DNA of 64,000 nucleotides from Platerodrilus igneus (GCA_036346225.1 JARFIW010000599.1:1178001-1242000); one strand, 5' to 3'. Positions 22,377-34,694 are shown, numbered from the stretch's first letter. Made by a program: numbers and translations. Notes: generated by a model not told the origin, from the letters alone.

Positions 22377-24800
22377 ATTGACACATGGGGAGATTTTGAG
22401 TCATTCTATTCATTTATTTCATCATATAAGAACCCCATTTCTCACATTATGGATAAAATGATACTTTTGTGGTATTTAATTTTATGATTTTAATAGACCA
22501 ATAATTTATTGAAATTTGTTGCCGTCTGAACGCTATTATTCATGAAATCAGAAATATACAGGGTGCATCAATTTTAAATTAAATGTTACAACAAGCTTAC
22601 TAAAGTTGAAAACAAATTTTACGTCCATGTGGTTTGAGAACCCCTAAATTTATATGTAAATATTAACCATTGTAAAACTTGACATTGTAAAAACTTCTCG
22701 TCTATATCACACGTTCTCATTGATTGGAACAATGAAACATCCTTCAAAGCATGAGAAAACGTCTAATTTGCACCTTACTCCTTTCTCGATGTTATAAAAA
22801 GAGTAATTGCACGACAAAGTATAAGAAATACTTCGGCACAGCTTGCATCGATCTTTATGGTTGCGGAGGCTGCATGAGACTTGAAATCACAGGGTAAGGG
22901 GAATGTTTAGAGAATATCTGAATGTTAAGAATTTAAATATCAAGACACTTGTTTACACAACTGTAAAATAACTTAGAGAAACAAAAGTTAAAACACGATA
23001 AGAGAAATTTTACTAAATATGTATATTAATACTCACTTATTACAATTCCAAAGGCATGTATAAGATATACGTTTGTGTCATTAACATTGTAGACATAGCT
23101 ATATATTTTAACATGATATAATTCATATATTTAATAAAATGTACACGAGAAAATTTCTATAGAGAAATCAAAATAAATAATGTCATGTAACAAATGCACA
23201 TGAAATGAAAGTTCAAGTAATAAACCTTTTTACCATAAGAAGCTTTATGAAGATCCGAATGTTTACATATTTTTAGGTTATATATCAGAGAATTATATTT
23301 GAAATCATTTAAGATAAGTAAAATGTAATTAATAATCAAAACGAAATATTTGTAGTGATAAAGACAAATTTAAATAGAGGTTAGGCCTCTTTATTTTAAC
23401 AGAAAAACAATAAGGTAAAAGTTTTAATCTCCATACCTGTAGTATCAGTAACTGAACTAATACTAAGTTACTTAATTTATAGGAATCCTTCAATATCCAG
23501 GAAACTGAGACATCCTGCATTGGTGAATTTCCTAGTGTAGGTACAAAACAACATGTGGTCGACTTCAAATGTTGTCTTTAACACACTTCTGTTCCATAAA
23601 ATTAAACTTGTAGATATTTTTCAATAAGGTAATAACTGAGCAGCAATATGTAAGGTAGAAGGAAACGAAATATAAAATTCTTGTGATGAGTATTTATTTT
23701 ACATCATCTGGTTGTGCGAATTGCACGAGCCACTTTTCCATGTAAAAAATCTGAATGAGAGAAACACGTCGCTGTGACATCGGTAACCGGAGCATATATA
23801 ACCACCGGAGCACCCTAGAAAATTCAGTTGTGTTACAAAAGTGAAAATCTAACACGAGGTGCAAAGGAAAATTAAATCCATTAATATCTTACTATCAGTA
23901 TAAATATTTGATGGGCTTAACGAGTAAAACAACTTCTTTATTCATTATACAACACGTCTAGAATTATATTTAAATGTTAATTTAGGATTTATGATTAGAA
24001 AATTTACATATCAGGTAAGCACATGAGGCAAGGTAGACGTTCAAATCAAAAATGCTCTACAGTGCCAGATAAGCAATCAGATATCAAAAGAGAAATGAAA
24101 ATTTGACACTTCAAATAAATTATTTTCGGCCATCTTCGGGATGGACGATCTCTAGCGATTATTCTCAATAATACAGAATTTAGAACCACACCAGTTGTGC
24201 TTTTGGAATAAACACTTCAGAAATAACCAATAGGAAAATTTCATATAGATATAATTATTTGTACTTATTTAACAAATTAGGAACTTGTGGATTAAAACTA
24301 ATAATCCAGGATTGTGCGAGATAACTTCTTATAGAAAATATTATTATATAATAAAGAGAGTAATTTTATATTTAAATGAAGATATAAGCATTTATATGCT
24401 AATAGTGCCAAGCACAAATGTAACATGCTAAAATATAAGCAGAAAGGCATGTTACAATTTTAGCATTCTATTCACACAAAATATATAATAAACTTAATAA
24501 ACTATTTCTAATAATCCCTGGCAGTGCATGGGAATTCAAAACCGCATTCTTATGCATGATAACCTACTTATACTAGCTAAATTACAATAGGAACTATACC
24601 TATTTAGGATTGTAGATCTACTATACTTGATTATTGAAATAAGGCTTGTGACGTAAAAAAAGTGTATGGATCTTTTTACAAAGTATTAGCCTCATAATGA
24701 CTAGCTTGATATTTCAATTGGGATAAAAGTGGTATGCCTTATTAACTTGTATTAGCTGACCATATGAATGATATATTAATTTATTAATTATGTTTTTTAG
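22377..24800. other. Rest of kinesin intron, dispersed repeats, no gene seen
   Basis: About 22465-22575 matches 50622-50745 (a block around TTCATGAAATCAGAAATATA and GGGTGCATCAAT). About 22700-22860 and 24520-24660 belong to the dispersed family also found at 14700 and 27155. The remaining DNA is AT-rich and unassigned. The small frames at 23157-23568 are not recognisable. Confidence 0.5.
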
Positions 24801-24938
24801 GACTCTTTGGGAGGAAATACTAGAACCTTGATGATTGCGTGTGTATGTCCCGCTAGTAGAGACTATGACGAAACATTATCCACCTTACGCTATGCAAACA
24901 GAGCAAAGAACATCCATAACAAACCGCGAATCAACGAA
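24801..24938 (+). CDS. KIF17: KIF17-like exon: end of motor domain
   Basis: Forty-six codons in phase 0 start right after TGTTTTTTAG. They encode [19 protein letters not shown], then [17 protein letters not shown] and KPRINE. This is the conserved C-terminal end of a kinesin motor domain (alpha-6) and the start of the kinesin-2 neck. The donor GTAATA follows the Glu codon. The next intron is only 49 nt (24939-24987), and reading through it shifts frame, so it must be removed. Identification is as firm as for the preceding exon. Confidence 0.93.
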
Positions 24939-24987
24939 GTAATACCAAATAAATCTTTTAACAAGTTTTATCTTATCTGCCTTTCAG

Positions 24988-25457
24988 GATCCCAAAGACG
25001 CAATGCTGCGGCAATACCAGGAAGAAATAGACAGGTTACGAAGGCTTCTAGATCCCCGACTGAGCACCCCACTCAAAATAGAAGACATCACCGATGAAAC
25101 AAATTGCGAAATTAACAAAAACGTGATCTCAAACCACAAGGAAGATGTCAAACGCGATCTTCTACTACAGGAGTACCAAGACGAAATGGAAAAACTAAAG
25201 TCGCTGCACGAAAACGAAAAAACCGAAAAAGAAAAAATTTTGAAGCAAATTGACTTAATCAAGAAAGACTATCAAACACACATAGAAAAATTAAATCAAG
25301 CAGTTGAAGAAGCCAGGCCAAAATGTGCATCAAAAGACGAAATTTTACAAAGAATACAGGAGTTGAAGTCTAGCATGATTGGAGGTGAAAAAGCTAATGA
25401 TAAGGAGTTGTCGGAGCGGCGAAGGAGGAAGAAACTAGCAGCGGAAAAACGTCTAAG
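24988..25457 (+). CDS. KIF17: KIF17-like exon: neck and first coiled coil
   Basis: The exon begins [22 protein letters not shown], the kinesin-2 neck coiled-coil motif. It continues as a charged helix rich in E and K with heptad character ([20 protein letters not shown] and so on). It then carries the block [25 protein letters not shown], which closely resembles the KIF17 stalk. The exon ends in phase 2 at a donor GTTTAT. Codons past the donor (FIHFIF, stop) are intron read-through. It is the largest visible exon (470 nt), and it lies in a compact cluster of three exons separated by introns of 49 and 50 nt. Confidence 0.9.
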
Positions 25458-25507
25458 GTTTATTCATTTTATTTTTTAAGTGAAATTAGTTGATCGTTTG
25501 GTTTTAG

Positions 25508-25634
25508 TGCCATTGCACATGTTTTGGCCAAAATTGATATGAATGAAGACAGAGAGTTGTTACAGAATCAATACAAGGATATCAGTCAGGAATTGAATAT
25601 TAAAACTGATGTGCTAAGGAGGTATCGACATAAG
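25508..25634 (+). CDS. KIF17: KIF17-like exon: stalk segment
   Basis: After a GGTTTTAG acceptor, one base completes a Ser codon and 42 codons follow. They encode IAHVLAKIDMNEDRELLQ, then YKDISQELNIKTDVLRRYRHK, and end at donor GTAAAT. The ELNIKTDVLRRYR block is a recognisable stalk segment of KIF17/OSM-3-type kinesins. Phase agrees with both neighbours: the previous exon ends with two bases and the next starts in phase 0. The exon is short and was found from phase and similarity only. Confidence 0.82.
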
Positions 25635-25861
25635 GTAAATTTTATTTTTAAACCTGTTTAGCACTTACTCCATGGGCAGCCCTCTTTTTTCCCATGCCTT
25701 CTTAATGGACAGTGTGTTAATCTTTATTAGTGCTACGTTTATAATTACTTCAGCTCCCCTCGACCATTATGCATGATTGCCTTACTTCCGATCCACATTG
25801 TGGATTGGGTTTTCTTAGATTCCGCTAACGTATTTCTTGAAATTTTGAATTGTTTGACGTT

Positions 25862-26578
25862 TCTTACATTTTTGGGCGTGTTTCTTACATAACCGTCGAC
25901 GCGGTATATGCGACGCAACGGCAGTTGGTAACGCTAATCTATAATACAGAAGTTAGCGCGCCCATCTGTCAATGACGTCACACAATATGCAAATTATTAC
26001 ACGTAATTGACGTAATATGCCAATTTCATAAAATTGGGTATAAACACATAGTACTCACATGAATAGGTCCAGCTTCCTACGGAATCCCTTCCATCAGGGT
26101 TGCTAGGGGCCCCCTTCCGGATTATTTACAGATGGTGCGCATAGCGTCCTTCGGGATTGCTCCAGCTAGCTATCTCAGGGCTCCCTTCCGGATAAAGATG
26201 ATGCTCCGGCATGGACTGCGGTTCGGCCAGGTTGCTTTCAAACTATCTTCTACCTATGTAGAGAACGATAAGGAACAGGTATAGGGACAACAAACAAAGA
26301 TAACAGAGAAAAGGGATCTACATAAATAAAGATAAAGATACGTTACTGAAAACCCAACCACTCTTCTCAAAGTTCAAAGGCAAAAAGCCACGTTCCAGCG
26401 TCTCTCGGAAACTCCCCGCCTTTTTTCCCCACACGCGTTGACGCGAATCTCCGCGCAACGCATTTCTGACGTAACGGAAATACACGCGCCACCAGTCTTT
26501 CAAATTTATGGCGCGAAATTCCCGCAGATCAAAACTAAACTAACAAAAAAGTCTAGTGCCAAATTTTGGCACGTAACA
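25862..26578 (-). repeat. Solo LTR of the TGTTAC family, CGTT target duplication
   Basis: CGTT at 25858-25861 and 26579-26582 flanks a 717-bp unit. On the minus strand it starts TGTTACGTGCC, with an inner palindrome (GCCAAAATTTGGC), and ends TGTAAGA. It shares CCGTTACGTCAGAAATGCGT-like, CAATGACGTCACACAATATG and ATCAGGGTTGCTAGGG-type blocks with the other copies. This copy best defines the true LTR limits. Confidence 0.8.
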
Positions 26579-26582
26579 CGTT

Positions 26583-29500
26583 GCACTTCTGTTGAATTAT
26601 TTATTAAACTACAGATGCCCTGTAGACGTTCATTCTGTTGTTTCGAAATTAAACGGGTTTTTCGGTTGAGTATAACTAAATTCCTAGGTATTTGTTTCTA
26701 GACGTTATTACTGATTGATTTTGGTTTAATTGATGCACATTGATTTTCCTTTTATGTTTTTATAGCAATTATTTTATTACTCGTCAAATGACAGGTGTAA
26801 AAGTAATATAATTTATTACGTTATTGTATAGGGGGTGTAATATTGCAGAGTTTCAATTAAATCAATTGAATAAATCTAGTTCACCCTAATTAACTTATGT
26901 AGTTAAAGTAGAACTAAATACACAATCCTTGTATTGTGGCTATTGATCCTCTAAACGTTCGTTAGGGTCCTATTTAAGTCGATGCTCATTTATTGACAGA
27001 TTCGCAGCGAAGTTTGTTGCTAACCTATAACATTATGAAACACAAGATATTAGGACAGAAGGAAGGCAAGGAATCCATCACTACATTTCTACACTAACTG
27101 CTGCTTGTCTGTTTGGCAAAGTAGCCCAAGATAATCTGCTGATCATGGCGCTTGTCTAAAAACCCCTCTACTATCGCCATTCTCATTAGTTGAAGCAATG
27201 ACGAACATTATTTTAAAACGTGAGAAAACGTTTATCCGACATAACACAAATGAATTATAAGTTATTCCTGTATCTGTGTGGGAATTCAAAACCGCATTCT
27301 TATGCGTCATAACCTAATTATACTAGCTAAAATACAATGGGAAATATGCTCTCAATTTAAGATTGGAAATCGCCTATGTTTAATTATTGAAATAAGGCTT
27401 GTGACGCCCAAAATACATAACATTTTTATTTTTAGTTCTTGTACACAGTCATCTCTAGCTCACTAGTGGTAATAGAGTGCTTTCGAGTTGCTATATACAA
27501 CACTCTAGAAGCCTTACAACAGGTGTCACGGTAATTCTGATGAAAGCTTACAAAGGTGGGTTCTTTAGGGTAGATACGGTGACTTATTGCACCTTGGCTA
27601 AGACTTTTCTGCAGGGGTGGATCTTGATTTCTGCAAGTAGATCGTTAATAATCCGAACAGACCTACAAGTAAATACAGTATAAAAGGCGCCAGAGACTTG
27701 ATTAAAATGCCGAAACCCCAAGTCCCAACGGTTTCAGATAATATCACACCTAAAGAGGAAAATAACTATAACAACGCTAACTGCTACAAATTATATAACT
27801 ATATTTCAAAATAACTGAATTACAAGCACGGGCAAATTATCTGGAATTAAATACACACCACAATGGCAATAATAATACACATAAAGGATAATATAAACCG
27901 GTATAAGTATCTTTCGCCTGTTGGCGAGTACAAATTGACATTAAAACTAGCCGCAAAATGTTTCTCGCTAGTAAGTAAATTTCAAAAACACAGAGAAAAG
28001 CCTTACAATAATACACACAAATGGCATTTCACCTACAGGTTAGCGATAAATATTAATTAATGTAAATGATTACTCACCAGAAAGTGGCATAAATTAAGCA
28101 TACCTGGACGATGCAATCACTAGCTAGTGGATCGCTGTGCTCCAGTGCTGACCGGTAACATGAGTAAACACACAAACAGCTGGTGGCAGGATACCAAGAG
28201 TTTCATATAGTTTACCAATAACACCACAATAATATAACCAGCATACTGCTAATTACACGGAATCAATTGAGAGTAAACAATAATTATGCCAATACCTGCG
28301 TAACACAACACACAGCAAATGCAGCAATATTACTAACTTTTAAGTATTCAACCTGGAGTCTGGATCACAAATCAATGCCTTCGGTTTCCAACAATTCTTC
28401 AGTACCTAAACCACTGAATGAAATAATATTTAATGTTGAATTTAAACAGGAATCCAAACGTATGATTAGTATAGAATATAAGTGGGCTCACAAGGAGCAC
28501 CCAAGAGCTGGTATAAGGACCTGTTTCTGGATCACTTATACTTGAAACTGAATCTAAAAATCAGATTGAATAGTACAAGATTAAAACCAGGATTAAGACC
28601 AGGCTTAATACCAAGATTAAAACTCTGAAATAAGTAATATTAGTGCTGAAATTTCTGGAAGTTATACTTTACCACAGAAGTGGGTTTCAATGAATTAATA
28701 GCTAACAAAGAGCAACTTTGATATTCGTACAATACAAGATTCTGAAAGATAAATAATTAATATCAGAAAACACAAAACAAAAAAAACGTGGCTCACCTAA
28801 TTTAAGTAAAAGCAGGAAATATCCGCAAGGCGATATTGTGAGTAAAAAATAAACGTATAAACCAATGAAATGCCAAAATCTACTCAACAAATATATTATT
28901 TAATACATCCAAAACCACTATAATGGATGCATCAAAAGACTGCTTATCAAAAGCGGCGTTTGTTGAAAGAAGAACAATGGCTTCATCAACAGGTTCTTAT
29001 CAACACCTCCAAATTGAAGTTATCAATTTAACCAACATAAAAGGTATTACAGACCATGAAGATCTGAGCACGGAAATAATACCAAATTACTATGAATAAT
29101 GGGAAATGTAAAAACTACGAAACCAATCGTTTCACAGGTTGCTTTTAGAAAAGAGAGTGTTTTTCTCTTTGTTAGACAGAGATGTATAATATTGCTCTAG
29201 AATGTTTTAAAGAATGTATTTCGTCAGTGATGTTGCTAGTCTTACACTTCTAGCGGAATAGTGGCAGTAGTGCACTTAGTCTTGGGGTCGTCAGGTGTAT
29301 GTACCCATGTGCACTAGAAGCTTTCCAGCAATTCAGTGATAGAAAAGTGTCGGTTTTCTTCTTATTGGGCAGAGTGGTGCGGTATTGCTCCATAAACACA
29401 GAAGTTCCATATTACTACAGAATACGTATTGCTTTAGAGAACAAGAAAGTATCAGTGCCGTATTTCTAAGTGGCACATGAAAGCTCTAATGACTCTAGAT

Positions 29501-29855
29501 GTTTAACAAATCTTCCGTCATGGTCACAGATTTATTTTGCACAGCTGCTTAGTCGTATTTTTGTTTTAGGTGGCTATTGCAGGTAATTGTTACTAAATTC
29601 TCAATTTTTTTAATTTAAATATTTAGCGCCAAAGTTCGTATTAAGGAGTTAGTGTTGATGATGATGTGTAACAGAGTTTTGACTTTGATTTAATTTTATG
29701 GTAGAAAGACCATCCTACAGTATGAAGATCTTGCAATGTTACACGCTGTTTCTAGTAACAAATCCTAGTCCATCAATTGCTACGTGTTAAGTGAATTAAT
29801 CCATAATATATGCCTTTTTTCAATTATTGGATAACCAGGTTCCTTGTCTTATATA
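26583..29855. other. Kinesin intron, mostly unassigned
   Basis: About 27155-27420 is a copy of the dispersed family (GGGAATTCAAAACCGCATTC, then ATAACCTA, and TTATTGAAATAAGGCTTGTG). No coding region is recognised in the remainder; frames up to 92 codons look like chance. Confidence 0.5.
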
Positions 29856-30522
29856 CAGGGTGTTTCAAAATTGCATGGCACTATTTTAAGGGAGTGTTCT
29901 TTAGCACAAAATAAACATAAAACTTCTAATAAACATATGCCCTAAAATGTACCCCTATGGAGTTATAACCCCTTTAAAGAGGCCTAGGCGAACTTGTTTT
30001 TTTAATTATCTGAAGAACCACAAAAGATATTCAGCTTTTTGTTGCTTACCCATGTTTTTATGCCAAATAAGATAGGCTTATCCATTTTTCGATAATAAGA
30101 TCAGGAGCATTCCATGCTTCACCTCAATTAACTCGTAAACGGCTACAGATATCGACTTCAAACAAGAGTGACTCTATTACTCAGAAATGTCAAAAGATTC
30201 TAATTCTGGCATTATAATTTATAAAAGCTTATCACACAAAAAAATTATAGAGTTAAATGTGATTGTTCCCCCTCGAATGGGATGCTCCTGATCTTATTAT
30301 CGAAAAATGGGTAAGCCTATCTTATTCGGCATAAAATCACGGGTAGGCAACAAAAATCTGAATAAAATATTTTTGTGGTTCCTCAAATATTAAAAAAACT
30401 CAATTTCACCTAGGCCCCATAAAGGGGGTACAACTCCATAGGGATACATTTTAGGGCATATGTTTATTTTGTGCCAAAGAACATTTCCTTAAAATAGTGC
30501 AGTGCAATTTTGAAACATCCTG
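29856..30522. mobile_element. Foldback MITE, mariner-type ends, TA duplication
   Basis: Inverted arms of about 250 bp begin CAGGGTGTTTCAAAATTGCA and end with its complement TGCAATTTTGAAACATCCTG. TA flanks both ends (29854-55 and 30523-24). Arms share CTCCATAGGG, CATATGTTTATTTTG and TTATCGAAAAATGG blocks at about 85-90% by eye. The centre is near 30190. It has no coding capacity. Confidence 0.88.
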
Positions 30523-30524
30523 TA

Positions 30525-31124
30525 TAATAAATATATTACCTTTTGTATAAAAGTAAAGCAATTCTCTTTTTCCTGAATCCTGTCGTGTTTATTTTATTAA
30601 TTAATTAGCTACATTATACGATTAGAATGATTATATATAAATAGATTAAGATACTCTTGGGTTTTTTATTGCGCTCTGGAAATGTACTGTTAACACGCAT
30701 CATTGAAGTGTTATAGTTCTCTACTCCAATTTGAATAAGCCAATCCCAAGGGGTGATGAATGAATGTTGAAATGATGAAGGTTGTTACTTGCTTTAACTT
30801 AAGTTGATCACTTCAGTACCGGAGTTCGGAAAGGCAACTGCGATTTGGTAATGTATTTCTGTAGCGCTTCCCTCTCAGCGTACATATGCTATCATCAGGC
30901 GTAGGGATGCACGGCACTGGTCACCTCCATGGTGACTGGATGAGGGAATTTGGTAATGAGTAGCCTGGTCAAGTTAATAATTTGTAATTGTATCGATTGG
31001 ATATTTAATAAAGAATTGTTATTTAGTGTATTGAGTCTGTGAGGACATTTTATTAAGTTCAGAACATTACAGTTTTCAGTGTGTATTACCTTGTGCTGTG
31101 ATGTATTGCTCATCTATCTCTCCA
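30525..31124. other. Intron, no gene seen
   Basis: AT-rich, then a moderately GC-richer stretch (30720-30920) containing CAGTACCGGAGTTCGGAAAGG. It is unassigned; it might be an old short repeat. Confidence 0.4.
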
Positions 31125-31128
31125 ACCT

Positions 31129-32352
31129 TGTTACGTGCCGAAAATCGGCACTAGACATTTTTAATTAAGTTTTAAATTGGTAAGGATTTCGCGCCATAAA
31201 TTTAAAAGACGTGTTGCGCGTATTTCCGTCACTTCATAAGTGCGTTGCGCGAGATCCGCGCCGACGTGTGTGGACGAAAAGAGGAGTGGAAAATTTCCGA
31301 AAGACTCGTCAGGACTTGCCTCCGAAACGCGAGAGAGTGGTATCGTATCTTACCGTATCTTTTTCTGATATGTAGGTTTCCTGTGATTCCAAAATTTATC
31401 GTGCCTTACCCTGTCATATAGAGAGAAGACAAATCAAATTTGGATGCAACCTGGCTCAAGAAATCCCACGCCCGATAGATTAGTGAAGTAACCGACGCCG
31501 GAAGACTAGCGAAGCCACGGGCCGCCATCATGAAGTAATTCTGAAGGAAGCTTTACTTATTCACGTGAGTACCCCGTGGGGGTTTTTATATAATTTATAA
31601 TAGTTGGAAAATGTGTTGCAATAATTTGCATATTGTGTGACTCATTGAATTTGCGTCATTTATTATGTAATATCGTTACCAACTGTCTTTTGTGGCGCAT
31701 GTACCACGTTTACGGGATTGTAATAAATGGCGCCCAACGTGAGCCGCCATTATTACAGTTCCGTAAACGCGATATGCGCCACTGATGACAGTTGGTAACG
31801 ATATTACATAATGTGAAAATTGACGCGCAAATTTCGATGACGTAACACAATATGCAAATTATTGCAACACATTTTTAAAATATACAAATTTTACAGGGCC
31901 CCTAAGGGGTACTTACGTGACCATGTAAAGCTTCCTTCAGAATTACTTCATGATGGCGGCCCGTGGCATCGCTAGTCTTCCGGCGTCGGTTACTTCACTA
32001 ATCTATCGGGCGTGGAATTTCTTGAGCCAGGTTGCATCCAAATTTTATTTGTCTTCTCTCTATATGTAGGGAACGACAGGAACGGGTTTATAAGGAACGA
32101 GAATCTAAAGAAGGCAAAAAGGGACCTACATAACGAAAAGATACGGTAAGACACCACACAACCACTCTTCTTCGCGTTTAGGAGGCAAGTCCTGACGCGT
32201 CTTTCGTCCACATGCGTCGGCGCGGATCTCGCGCAACGCACTTCTGAAGTGACGGAAATACGCGCAACAAGTCTTTTAAATTTATGGCACAAAATCCTTA
32301 CCAATTTAAAACTTAATTAAAAATGTCTAGTGCCGATTTTCGGCACGTAACA
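31129..32352. mobile_element. 1.22-kb palindrome of two inverted TGTTAC LTRs, ACCT target duplication
   Basis: The left LTR (31129-31725) and the reverse-complement LTR (31751-32352) are about 90% identical by eye over 600 bp. Both outer ends read TGTTACGTGCCGAAAATCGG. ACCT flanks both sides (31125-31128 and 32353-32356). The 25-bp centre begins AATGGCGCCCAACGTGAG, a primer-binding-site-like sequence (TGGCGCCC fits the 3' end of tRNA-Lys). The minus-strand frame at 31990-32304 is LTR sequence, not a gene. Confidence 0.85.
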
Positions 32353-32356
32353 ACCT

Positions 32357-34156
32357 ATCTTGCCTTTATCCTGTAAGGCACTACAGCTACTATCAGTAAG
32401 TACCACTTCATAAATATGCTGAGAACTGAACGAGAATCTGAAAAGTCGATCCCATTGCAGGAGAACATAATCGTAAGTAATAATCTGTTATGACTGTGTT
32501 ATAGAAATTTGCATAATTGAACTATACAATTTGTAACGGTCAGCGACAGTCTAAAAAAAATAAAAACGAGAAAGAAAAAGAAGAAATTGACTGGCCTCAA
32601 TCGGCCAGTGTGCGGGGTATTATACCTACAAAAAAATTAAGGGAGGTCTGAAATAAAAATATACTCACTCACGCACAATCAAACATTTACAAACTAAAAA
32701 CCTCTAATTTAAAAAAACAAAATTATAACAAAACACAATAGTACCAAAATCAACAATTCGTAGGTACACAATATACATATTTACGAATAAAAAAAAGAAT
32801 CATTTTTAACATGTCGAGCTGCAGTTTTTAGGTCACCCTCTATATTAATCTTCAAATGAGAAAAAGGAACAAAATTACCCCACTAAAAATCACAGCTAGA
32901 AATCAGCATTGTAAGTATGGAATTCTATACATAAAATTATCCTAATAAAGAAATCAGTAAACATTATATTCTCTCACATACAAACAACCAGTCATTTTAC
33001 CACCAACAAGGTGATGCATTTGTAGACCTGTGTACTTATGTTGTTTCCAACAACTACTGGGTACCCATATAAAAAATTATTGTATAAACACACCCTGGAG
33101 TCGCCACCGTCGGGTTGGCTCCTACCGCCTGTAAAAATGGTGCAAAACAGAGGTGCGCATGATCCCACCTTGGGGTGGTCCTCCCATCACAACAAGGGGC
33201 GACCATTCATTGTGGCTTTAAGGGCCACCGGAAGGAGCTATAGTAATTGTAAATAAAATTAAGTTATTGTCGTCGAAAAGTACGATTTTATAAAACCTAT
33301 AAATATGCACCACGCTGTAAGGCGTGCGCGAAGTTTTCATACAGAAAAACTGAAACAACTAACCATTCTACAGGTGTTTTCGCTGTGTAGATTGAAAAGC
33401 AAGTGAATTTTAATTTTACTAATGACCAGAGCTCAAAGTAATATTGTTGTTAAGGAAATAAAACTGGAAAAACACGGTTTATTAGGATAATACGCGGCTT
33501 TAATTCGACGAAGTTTTCAATGGAAAACACTTAAGAATCAATTATCAGATACCTAGAACCAGCTATCGCCTGTTTAATTTTTGCATAAACTTTACGTTGA
33601 GGAATTCTTAGGAGTATTTATTATTAATTAGGCTCTAGGATGTAACAATAAAAAACGAATTTATACGAATTGATAAATGAATTAACACATGAAAGGGTTA
33701 TTTTAATTTAGTGAATTAATTTTCCTTTTTAAACGCCAAAGGGATTTGAGTTGAAAATTATTAGACCGCGTATTTCTTATTAACAGAAAAAAAATGTACG
33801 AGATGAAATAAATGTAACAAATTTACTAAATAAAGGAGTGATTGATTGTAGTGATTGTAGCACAATTTATCTACCAAATAGGTGCATTTCCGTTTAGTTT
33901 TTGCATTGCGCATATGTGAGAAATACTGTGAATATTGTAGTTCTTTTTCGGTTGTAAGGATGTGTAACTAATGTTCTTGTTCTTCGAATGAAGTCTTTTG
34001 GATAAAATATTTGCTTATCTCATCATCCCACAGCGGTATAGTGCGGTTAACTTTAAATCCAATGACAATGTATTACCCAAACCCTTAAAAAATCCTAAGC
34101 AATCGCAAAACACCCTACTACTTTATTATGTTTATAAAACCATTTACATTTTTCAG
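32357..34156. other. Intron, unassigned; one GC-richer segment
   Basis: Mostly AT-rich. The segment at about 33090-33245 is GC-richer (GGAGTCGCCACCGTCGGG, then TTGGGGTGGTCCTCCC and GGGCCACCGGAAGG). It runs into AATTGTAAATAAAATTAAG, which could be a LINE 3' end; no coding similarity was recognised. A small stem, TGGCCTCAATCGGCCA, is at about 32592. Confidence 0.4.
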
Positions 34157-34317
34157 GTTAAATCGCTTGAAAAAGAAATAACAGATATTCAAGGAGAATT
34201 TCAAAGAGAACGTGAAGATTACTTGGAAACTATTAGAAAGCAAGACCGCCATATTAAATTGTTATCGCAAATTAGCGAAATAATAGCCGAAACGTTAAAA
34301 AAGGAATGCAATTACAG
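34157..34317 (+). CDS. KIF17: KIF17-like exon: second coiled-coil segment
   Basis: The exon starts after CATTTTTCAG in phase 0 and encodes VKSLEKEITDIQGEFQRERE, DYLETIRKQDRHIKLL and a segment ending KKECNYR. The pattern (EIxDIQxEF, DYLxTIRxQDR, CNY) matches the conserved KIF17 tail-proximal coiled coil. It ends with two bases of an Arg codon before donor GTACGT. An upstream ORF extension to 33998 crosses the acceptor and is intronic. The flanking introns are 8.5 kb and 16.6 kb. Confidence 0.85.
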
Positions 34318-34656
34318 GTACGTAGTTTTGCAAGACTATTGTGGGTGGTGTTTGAGTACTGTCAGTTTTAACAGAAATAATTATTACTGTAACGTAACAT
34401 ACTTCATTATTAATTCAAGATTCATGTTTATAAAAAATGTTTCGTTTTATCTACTTGAGATGGAAGGGTCTTATAGAAATCAATTGAATGGCGGCTTTTA
34501 ATACTCAAATATAGGTTTTGAATCCCTAGTGGGGCTGGAATGCTGTGACGATGCCCTGTTTGTTGGAGGAAGTTGCAGAATGCCTTAATAGTGTAGCATG
34601 GACTTTTGGTGTGTTTGATAAGTACGGACTAGTGTCCATTTGTATTCCACTCAATC

Positions 34657-34658
<2 letters not shown>

Positions 34659-34690
<32 letters not shown>
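34659..34690. repeat. (AT)n microsatellite 1 of the inverted structure
   Basis: About 16 AT dinucleotides, followed by CATATTGCTATGATAA. Confidence 0.95.

Positions 34691-34694
<4 letters not shown>

Noticed and set aside
24807..25097. A continuous 96-codon frame joining two kinesin exons
   Set aside because: It reads through the 49-nt intron and then runs in the wrong frame; splicing restores the kinesin sequence.
33998..34501. A 167-codon gene
   Set aside because: Only 34157-34317 is coding; the frame crosses good splice sites of the kinesin exon on both sides.
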